Origin: CAVRJC01 sp963721435
GTDB lineage: Bacteria; Actinomycetota; Acidimicrobiia; IMCC26256; DASPTH01
Assembly: GCA_963721435.1 (NCBI GenBank)
Contig: CAVRJC010000012.1
Location: 744,001 to 808,000, forward strand
Direction: 5' to 3'
Length of the DNA stretch: 64,000 bases
Part shown: piece after piece, positions 58,858 to 64,000 of the stretch
How positions within the stretch are numbered: the stretch's first letter is position 1
Layout: the number at the start of each line of letters is the position of its first letter
Translations under genes and position numbers: made by a program
The notes under the pieces: generated by a model
The model's database searches: none
Seen by the model: the letters and a program-made list of their open reading frames with translations, nothing else
What the model was told of the DNA's origin: nothing

Positions 58858-59558
58858 CGGGAAGGCAGGAACTTGTAGCCCACGCCGCGCACGGTGCCGA
58901 TGAGTTGGGGCGCGTCGGCGCTGTCGCCGAGCGCGCGGCGGATGCTCCGGATGTGCACGTCGACGACGCGCTCGTCGCCGAAGAAGTTCCAGCCCCAGAC
59001 CTGCTGGAGCAGCTGGGCTCGCGTGAACACCCGCCCGGGCGCGCGAGCAAGGGCGACGAGCAGGTCGAACTCCAGCGCGCTCAGCTCGACCGGCGTGCCG
59101 TTGCGCGCGACCTCGTGGCGGGTCACGTCGATGACCAGGCCGTCGAACTCGAGCCGTTCGCTCGCGTCCGGCGGCTCCGTCCCGCGGCCACGCCGCAGCA
59201 CCGCGCGGGTCCGGGCGACGAGCTCGCGGGGGCTGAAGGGCTTGGTGACGTAGTCGTCGGCACCGACCGAGAGCCCGACCACCTTGTCGACCTCGTCGGA
59301 GCGAGCCGTGAGCATGATGACGTAGACGTCGGACTCGGCCCGGAGCTGGCGCAACACCTCGATGCCGTCGATCCCGGGCATCATCACGTCGAGGAGCACC
59401 ACATCGGGCCGGCACTCACGAGCGGCACTGAGCGCCTCGGTGCCGTCACGGGCAAGGGTGACCTCGAAGCCCTCGGCCTCGAAGTAGCCCGCCAGGAGCT
59501 CGCGGATCCGGGCTTCGTCGTCGGCGACCAGCACTCGCGGCTTCGACGGTCCCGGCAC
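58854..59558 (-). CDS. OmpR/PhoB-family response regulator
   Basis: 234 residues from GTG 59558. The receiver domain has acidic DDE (VLVADDEARI), phospho-Asp in VVLLDVMMPGIDGIEVLRQL, Thr in VIMLTARSDE and Lys in YVTKPFSPREL. The winged-helix output domain (RVFTRAQLLQQVWGWNFFGD, VDVHIRSIRRALGDS) binds direct repeats; candidates lie upstream at 59600-59641. It is coupled to the kinase gene and diverges from the small membrane-protein genes at 59713. Confidence 0.93.
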   Translation of the reverse strand: MPGPSKPRVLVADDEARIRELLAGYFEAEGFEVTLARDGTEALSAARECRPDVVLLDVMMPGIDGIEVLRQLRAESDVYVIMLTARSDEVDKVVGLSVGADDYVTKPFSPRELVARTRAVLRRGRGTEPPDASERLEFDGLVIDVTRHEVARNGTPVELSALEFDLLVALARAPGRVFTRAQLLQQVWGWNFFGDERVVDVHIRSIRRALGDSADAPQLIGTVRGVGYKFLPSR

Positions 59559-59599
59559 GCTCCGAGACCGTAGCGCCGCCTCCGGGCCGCGACCGCGTG

Positions 59600-59641
59600 C
59601 TTCACGGAAGCTTCATCCGAGCCCTCCGACGACCTTCATCC
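59600..59641. promoter_or_regulatory. direct repeats, likely response-regulator sites
   Basis: CTTCACGG (59600), CTTCATCC (59611) and CTTCATCC (59634) are spaced 11 and then 23 bases apart, close to two turns. Direct repeats at 11-base spacing are the usual target of OmpR/PhoB-type regulators. They lie between the divergent regulator gene and the genes from 59713, where they could control both. Confidence 0.45.
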
Positions 59642-59712
59642 CCGTCGAGTTGTCTCCTGTGACAGATCGCTCGTGATCCCCGGAGACGGGGTCCGTGAAC
59701 GAGGAGCAGGAC

Positions 59713-59994
59713 ATGGAACGAAGGACGGCATTGGCCACCGCGGCTGCGATCACCATGGGTGTGACCTCCGCGCTGTTCGCCGTCGGCGCCGGCACCGGTG
59801 TGTTCGGGTCGGCTGCGGCGACGGCACCGACCCCCGCGGTGCAGGCCGCTTCCACCGCAACCAACTCGACGGCGACGGGCTCGAGTGCGACGAACTCGGC
59901 CTCGACGGTCGGCGCGACTTCGGGCGGGCATTCCGACGACCAATCGCGCGCGTCGTCGAACCAGAGCCAGAGCAGGGGTGAATCCGATGACTGA
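59713..59994 (+). CDS. small secreted Ser/Thr/Ala-rich protein
   Basis: 93 residues from ATG 59713, with GAGGAGCAGG upstream. The N-terminus MERRTALATAAAITMGVTSA plus LFAVGAG looks like a signal peptide or anchor. The remainder is low-complexity (ATNSTATGSSATNSASTVGA) and ends in a charged tail (SQSRGESDD). No family was recognised. It overlaps the next gene by eight bases and lies opposite the two-component system, possibly under its control. Confidence 0.6.
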   Translation: MERRTALATAAAITMGVTSALFAVGAGTGVFGSAAATAPTPAVQAASTATNSTATGSSATNSASTVGATSGGHSDDQSRASSNQSQSRGESDD

Positions 59995-60394
59995 CCAGCG
60001 TGAACCGATCGACCAGGCGGAACGACTGCGCCGGCTCCAGGAGCGCCGGGCCGCGTCCACCAAGAGCCCTTCCACGAAGGGGCAGGGCACGAGCTCCGGT
60101 GCGCGCGCACGCGCCCGCCGGCGTCACCCGGCCGGCGCATCGCGCATCTTCCTCGCGGGCCTCAGCGTGGCGTCGTTCTTCGGCATCGGCGGGACCATGC
60201 TGCTGGCGGGCAACAACGCAGCGTCGGTGGCGACCCCCGCGGTCGCCCCGCCGGCAGTCGCGGCGGTGCAGTCGTCGACGAGCGCCACCGGCACGGTGGC
60301 AACGGCGGCGACGGCCACTCCGGCCGCGGCCACGAGCGCGAAGTCGACCGCTGCGAGCGCACCCGTGGTGCACACCAAGACCCGGGCCAGCTGA
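59987..60394 (+). CDS. small single-pass membrane protein, Ala/Thr-rich outside
   Basis: 135 residues from ATG 59987, preceded by AGGGGTG. An inside basic segment (AERLRRLQERRAASTKSP, ARARARRRHPAG) is followed by one membrane helix (IFLAGLSVASFFGIGGTMLL) and a low-complexity outside part (ATATPAAATSAKSTAASAPV). It has the same style as the preceding gene; together they look like a paired envelope component next to a haem membrane protein. Function unknown. Confidence 0.6.
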   Translation: MTDQREPIDQAERLRRLQERRAASTKSPSTKGQGTSSGARARARRRHPAGASRIFLAGLSVASFFGIGGTMLLAGNNAASVATPAVAPPAVAAVQSSTSATGTVATAATATPAAATSAKSTAASAPVVHTKTRAS

Positions 60395-60418
60395 GCCCGG
60401 TGCTCGTACACTCAGCCG

Positions 60419-60961
60419 ATGCGCTCCCAAACGTGGTGGTACGCCGCGCGCGCGGGAGGCATCGTGGCCTGGGCGCTGCTCACGCTCGCGGTCATCGGCG
60501 GGCTACAGCTCTCCACCCGCCTGGTCCGCCGCCCCACCCCCGCGTGGGTCCTCGACGTGCACCGCTTCGTAGCCGGCTTGTCGGTCGTCTTCGTCGCGGT
60601 GCATCTCGTCGGGCTCTGGGCCGACACATTCGTCCAGTTCACGGCCGCGGACCTGTTCGTGCCGTTCGCGAGCAGCTATCAGACCTGGGCCGTCGCGCTC
60701 GGCATCGTGGCGATGTACCTGCTGCTGGCGATCGAGATCACCTCACTGTTGATGAAGCGCATGTCCCGTCGGGCATGGCACGCCGTCCACCTTTCGAGCT
60801 ACGTGCTGTTCACGGTCGCGACGATCCACGGGCTGCTCGTCGGCACGGACCGCCACAGCACGCTGTTCCGGGGCTTCTGCCTGCTCGCGGCGATCGTGGT
60901 GCTCTACATGTCGCTCGTGCGCGTGCTCGCGCCACGTCGGGGCGCGAAGGCCTCGTCCTGA
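60419..60961 (+). CDS. ferric-reductase-like / cytochrome b-type membrane protein
   Basis: 180 residues with about five membrane helices. Possible haem ligands occur in pairs: DVHRFVAGLSVVFVAVHLVG and WHAVHLSSYVLFTVATIHGL. This resembles the ferric-reductase-like transmembrane domain (also seen in MsrQ and YedZ). It would pass electrons across the membrane to an outside partner. The preceding small secreted genes may encode that partner, though no FMN-binding motif is visible. ATG 60419 gives a start right before the first helix. Confidence 0.75.
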   Translation: MRSQTWWYAARAGGIVAWALLTLAVIGGLQLSTRLVRRPTPAWVLDVHRFVAGLSVVFVAVHLVGLWADTFVQFTAADLFVPFASSYQTWAVALGIVAMYLLLAIEITSLLMKRMSRRAWHAVHLSSYVLFTVATIHGLLVGTDRHSTLFRGFCLLAAIVVLYMSLVRVLAPRRGAKASS

Positions 60962-61052
60962 CGCTGCCTCCCGGAACTTTCGGGGACACGCGCACGTTTC
61001 CCAAAGAGTCGTCGCGCCCGTGCGACGCCTGATCGTCTGACCGGAGATCGTG

Positions 61053-61301
61053 ATGACCGGATTCATCCTGCTGCTGCTGCAAATCTTCCTGCTCGTGCTC
61101 GTCGGCCGGGCCGTGATGTCGTGGTTCCCGCTGCGGTCGGGCGGGGTGGCCGCGTCGGTGAACAGCGCCCTGTTCACGGTGACCGAGCCCGTGCTTCGGC
61201 CGGTCCGCCGGGTCGTGCCACGGACGGGCATGATCGACCTGTCGTTCCTCGTCGTGTTCTTCGGCGTGATCATCCTGCAGCAGATCGTCCGGAGCCTTTG
61301 A
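61053..61301 (+). CDS. YggT-family membrane protein
   Basis: 82 residues from ATG 61053 (GTG 61050 is adjacent). Two membrane helices: GFILLLLQIFLLVLVGRAVM followed by SWFP, and SFLVVFFGVIILQQIV, with the conserved TEPVLRPVRRVVPRTGMID between them. This matches YggT/YlmG proteins, linked to cell division or osmotic stress. Here it is not next to the sep/div genes, so its context adds little. Confidence 0.85.
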   Translation: MTGFILLLLQIFLLVLVGRAVMSWFPLRSGGVAASVNSALFTVTEPVLRPVRRVVPRTGMIDLSFLVVFFGVIILQQIVRSL

Positions 61302-61473
61302 TCGCGCACACGTAGCCAGCCTCTTCGGACTTTGTCGAGGTGACGGACTCGGTGGATCGAGGAAGCTCAGGCGTCGCAGAGATGACACACGAACCGCGAT
61401 ACGGAAGCCCGACGGCGTTCCGACGCGCGCTCGCACTGAGAACTCGGACGTGCCCAGGAGCCGCGCGGTTCTC

Positions 61474-62163
61474 TCAGAACGTCTTCGGGAACGAGAGCAC
61501 GACGATCGACGCGGCGACGAACATCGCGACGCCGGTGCCGAGCAGGAACAGGCGCGCGCGTTTCGTGTCCATCTTCGACGAGATCCCGGCGAAGAAGAGC
61601 ACGGATGCGAACAGGATGGTGACGAGCACGTACTCGTCGGAGCGCTCGTTCGCGGTGCGTGCCTTCGTGGAGAACTGCTCGGCCTGACGCTCGAAGCGCG
61701 CCGCCTCCTGCGTCGCGGCGAGCTTGTACTCCTTCATCGCGAACGGCGTGGGTGGCGCGTCGGCGTTCTCGAGTGGGCGAAGCTGCAACCACGCCTCGGT
61801 CGCGGTCTTGAACTCCGCGCGGAACCGCTCGTACAAGAACCCGGAGAGCTGGTTGGGGTCGGGGATGTACGAGCCGTCGGCGGTACGACTCGCATTCGGG
61901 TCGACGCGGCGCTCGTTGGCGAGGGCGTTGAGCCACGACGTGAACGAGTTCACGTCGATGGTGGTCTGCTGGCCCGCATGGGTCGACGCCCTGGTTGACT
62001 CAACCCTGGCGGCGCCGGCCCGGGCGTAGGCGTCGGCCTGCTCACCGTTCCACTTGGCGCTCTGGAACGCGGCCCACGCGACCATCACGGTCGCCGCCGC
62101 AAGGAGTACGGCTTCCCAGATCTCGAACCGCCGGTCGAGGCGCGCGCCGGTCGATTCGGTCAC
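61474..62163 (-). CDS. membrane protein of unknown function with three predicted helices
   Basis: 229 residues from GTG 62163. One helix is near the N-terminus (AVLLAAATVMVAWAAFQSAK) and two near the C-terminus (YVLVTILFASVLFFAGIS, LFLLGTGVAMFVAASIVVLS). Between them lies a ~130-residue helical domain facing outside or inside, rich in Ala/Glu/Arg (EYKLAATQEAARFERQAEQF). A related type is annotated in actinomycetes only as hypothetical. It diverges from the permease gene. Confidence 0.7.
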   Translation of the reverse strand: MTESTGARLDRRFEIWEAVLLAAATVMVAWAAFQSAKWNGEQADAYARAGAARVESTRASTHAGQQTTIDVNSFTSWLNALANERRVDPNASRTADGSYIPDPNQLSGFLYERFRAEFKTATEAWLQLRPLENADAPPTPFAMKEYKLAATQEAARFERQAEQFSTKARTANERSDEYVLVTILFASVLFFAGISSKMDTKRARLFLLGTGVAMFVAASIVVLSFPKTF

Positions 62164-62293
62164 CGGAGGCCGTCCACCGGGCAACAGTACGGCCGTCGGG
62201 CTGGTTGCCTTCACCACCAAGGGGTGGGCGTGCACCCTTTCGCGGAGTCGAGGGAGTGTGTTCTGCTCTGGGTATGAGCAGGAGCAGGTGCTC

Positions 62294-64000
62294 GTGACCG
62301 CGGTGCGGATGTGGGCGCGTGCCGAGCTGCGGGCGCGGTGGAAGGCGTGGGCGCTGCTCGGGCTGCTCGCCGGCGCCACGTTCGGTCTGTCGGCGGCGGC
62401 GGTGGCGGGTGCCCGCCGCACGCAGGACTCGATCCCGGCCTTCGTGGCCGCATCGCACATCCCGTCGGCGGCGATCCTCGCGAACGACCCGAGCTTCGGT
62501 GCCGACCAGCGTCGCGCGGTGGGCGCGCTGCCGGAGGTGACGCGGGGCTATCCGTTCCTCGTGGCCTTCGGCACCGCGGTCGTGAGTCCGCAGGGCCTCG
62601 ACTCGACGATCCTGCCGATCACCCCACGCGGCACGCGCTTCTTCGTCGGGCCGCTCGTCGAAGGCCGCGCGCCCCGGGGCTCCGACGAGGTCGTCGTCAA
62701 CGAGGTCGCGCGCCACAAGCTCCACCTCGGCGTCGGGTCGACGATGGTCGTCGGCCAGTCGGCCGAGAGCCTGGGGACGATTCCCCCCGAGCTGTTGCCT
62801 GAGCTGCCGTCGCTCGAGTTCACGCAACGCATGCGCGTCGTCGGCGTCTCGAAGGCGACCTCGAGCGACCCGGACTGGACACCGTCCGACGCGTTCTACA
62901 AGAAGTACCGGGCGGTGCTGCCGGGGTTCGTGAACATGTTCGTCGACCTCCACCACGGCGACGCCGACCTGGCCACCCTCCGCGCCGACGTCGACCGCAT
63001 CGCCGGGCATCCGGTGAACGTCGAGAGCTCCAACGACCTCTTCGGGATCCGCAAGGCGAAGAGCGTCACCGACATCGAGACCGACGGCCTGTTGCTGTTC
63101 GCGCTGGCCGCGCTCGTCGGAGGTGGTGTGCTCGTGGGGCAGGCGCTGGTGCGGACGGTCACCGCTGGCGCGGCCGACCTCCCGACGTGGCGCGCGATCG
63201 GCGCCGACCGTCGGATCGCGATCCGGGCCATGGTCGCGCCGGCGTTCTTGACCGCGGTCGTGGGCGCGGTGACGACGGTGATCGTGGCGGTCGCGCTGTC
63301 GTCGCGCTTCCCGATCGGCACCGCGCGTCAGTACGACCTCGGCCTCGGGACGCACGCCGACTGGCCGGTGCTCGCGGTGGCGGTGCTCGCGATCGTGGTC
63401 GCCGTGGTTGCGACCGCGGCACTGACCGCGTGGTGGCGCGTGACACGGCGCCAGCCGGCGTACGACGAGCCGTCGACCGCGGGACGGTGGGCCGCGCAGT
63501 TGGGATGGTCACCGGCGCTGGTCATGGGCTCGCGCCTTGCGGTGGAGCCCGGTCGGGGGAGGCGCGCGGTCCCGGTGCGCTCGGCGCTGGTCGGCGCGAT
63601 CGTCGGCGTGCTCGGTGTCGTGGCGTGCTTCACCTTCCGCGCCGGGATCGAAGACGCGCGCAGCACACCGCAACGTTCCGGCGTCGTGTGGGACTTCGAG
63701 CTCGCGGCAGGAGGTGGCACGATCCCCGCCGACACCCTCGATGCCATCGCCCGGAACCACGAGGTCGCGGCGGCAGTGGAGGCCGGCTGGCATCGCGCGG
63801 TGCCGGTGAACGGCACGTCGGTCCCCGTGTTCGGGACCAGCGTGGTGAAGCGCACGCTGCCGTTCGTTCTCATCGAGGGCCGTCGACCCGCGAGAGCCGA
63901 TGAGATCGCGTTCGCGCCCACGACGATGAAGGAGCTGCAGCTGAGCGTCGGCGACCGCGTGCGCGTCGGCGACACCAGCTCGGTGCGGGTCGTCGGGGAG
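62294..64000 (+). CDS. ABC transporter permease, FtsX/MacB-like, cut by window end
   Basis: At least 568 residues with no stop before the window end. GTG 62294 is preceded by AGGAGCAGG; GTG 62288, GTG 62303 and ATG 62309 are alternatives. A first membrane helix (ALLGLLAGATFGLSAAAVAG) is followed by a large outside MacB-type domain with FVGPLVEGRAPRGSDEVVVN. A group of helices comes next (LLLFALAALVGGGVLVGQAL, AVVGAVTTVIVAVALSS). A second outside domain starts near 63650. This matches FtsX-like permeases that drive lipoprotein or peptide export, or act as mechanotransmitters. The ATPase partner is beyond the window. Confidence 0.88.
   Translation, partial: MTAVRMWARAELRARWKAWALLGLLAGATFGLSAAAVAGARRTQDSIPAFVAASHIPSAAILANDPSFGADQRRAVGALPEVTRGYPFLVAFGTAVVSPQGLDSTILPITPRGTRFFVGPLVEGRAPRGSDEVVVNEVARHKLHLGVGSTMVVGQSAESLGTIPPELLPELPSLEFTQRMRVVGVSKATSSDPDWTPSDAFYKKYRAVLPGFVNMFVDLHHGDADLATLRADVDRIAGHPVNVESSNDLFGIRKAKSVTDIETDGLLLFALAALVGGGVLVGQALVRTVTAGAADLPTWRAIGADRRIAIRAMVAPAFLTAVVGAVTTVIVAVALSSRFPIGTARQYDLGLGTHADWPVLAVAVLAIVVAVVATAALTAWWRVTRRQPAYDEPSTAGRWAAQLGWSPALVMGSRLAVEPGRGRRAVPVRSALVGAIVGVLGVVACFTFRAGIEDARSTPQRSGVVWDFELAAGGGTIPADTLDAIARNHEVAAAVEAGWHRAVPVNGTSVPVFGTSVVKRTLPFVLIEGRRPARADEIAFAPTTMKELQLSVGDRVRVGDTSSVRVVGE

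Overview
The window is high-GC and carries the ribosomal-protein/RNA-polymerase super-cluster of an actinomycete. A zinc-type S4, a short zinc-type S14, RpoB/RpoC of mycobacterial type, GTG and TTG starts, leaderless-looking genes and a WhiG/FliA-type sigma factor all fit Actinomycetota. A deep branch such as Acidimicrobiia is my best guess, but it is an inference. Nearly all core genes lie on the minus strand, so transcription runs from high to low coordinates.

Layout. 1-3.9 kb: truA (cut by the window edge and frameshifted), rplQ, rpoA, rpsD, rpsK, rpsM, rpmJ, infA. 4.0-8.5 kb: a D-aminoacylase-like amidohydrolase coupled to map, then adk and secY. 8.5-18.0 kb: the spc and S10 ribosomal genes from rplO back to rplC, many with 4-base stop/start overlaps. 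18.0-21.9 kb: a foreign insert between rplC and rpsJ, with an IS5-group element (CTAA target duplication), a zinc-ribbon membrane protein and a frameshifted tyrosine recombinase. rplC has its own promoter there. 21.9-26.9 kb: rpsJ, tuf, fusA, rpsG, rpsL; S12 has Arg43 and Ser88, both at classic streptomycin-resistance positions. A tlyA-like methyltransferase lies opposite rpsL and rpoC. 27.7-35.4 kb: rpoC and rpoB. 35.5-37.3 kb: a Phd/ParE-like toxin-antitoxin pair divergent from rpoB, its operator next to the rpoBC promoter, and a short-chain dehydrogenase behind rplL. 37.3-41.0 kb: rplL, rplJ (with an L10 leader), rplA, rplK, nusG, secE, tRNA-Trp.

The usual run tRNA-Tyr, tRNA-Thr, tRNA-Met, rpmG, tRNA-Trp, secE is broken by two accessory blocks. 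The first (41.05-46.6 kb) holds a TylF-like pseudogene, small zinc-finger proteins, a repeat-rich secreted glycosidase-like protein, an unknown conserved protein and an ECF sigma/anti-sigma pair. The second (47.1-54.3 kb) holds a tyrosine phosphatase, a GNAT acetyltransferase, a 1007-residue coiled-coil/LRV-repeat protein and, divergent from it, a tightly overlapped operon: XRE regulator, WhiG/FliA-type sigma factor, degenerate EAL protein, PilZ protein. YajQ follows on the same strand after tRNA-Tyr. This possible c-di-GMP/sigma-factor module is the best candidate for an undescribed system.

54.9-64 kb: a kinase/flippase-like membrane fusion protein coupled to an OmpR-type two-component system, two small Ala/Thr/Ser-rich membrane proteins, a haem-type membrane protein, a YggT protein, an unknown membrane protein and the start of an FtsX-type ABC permease that runs off the window.
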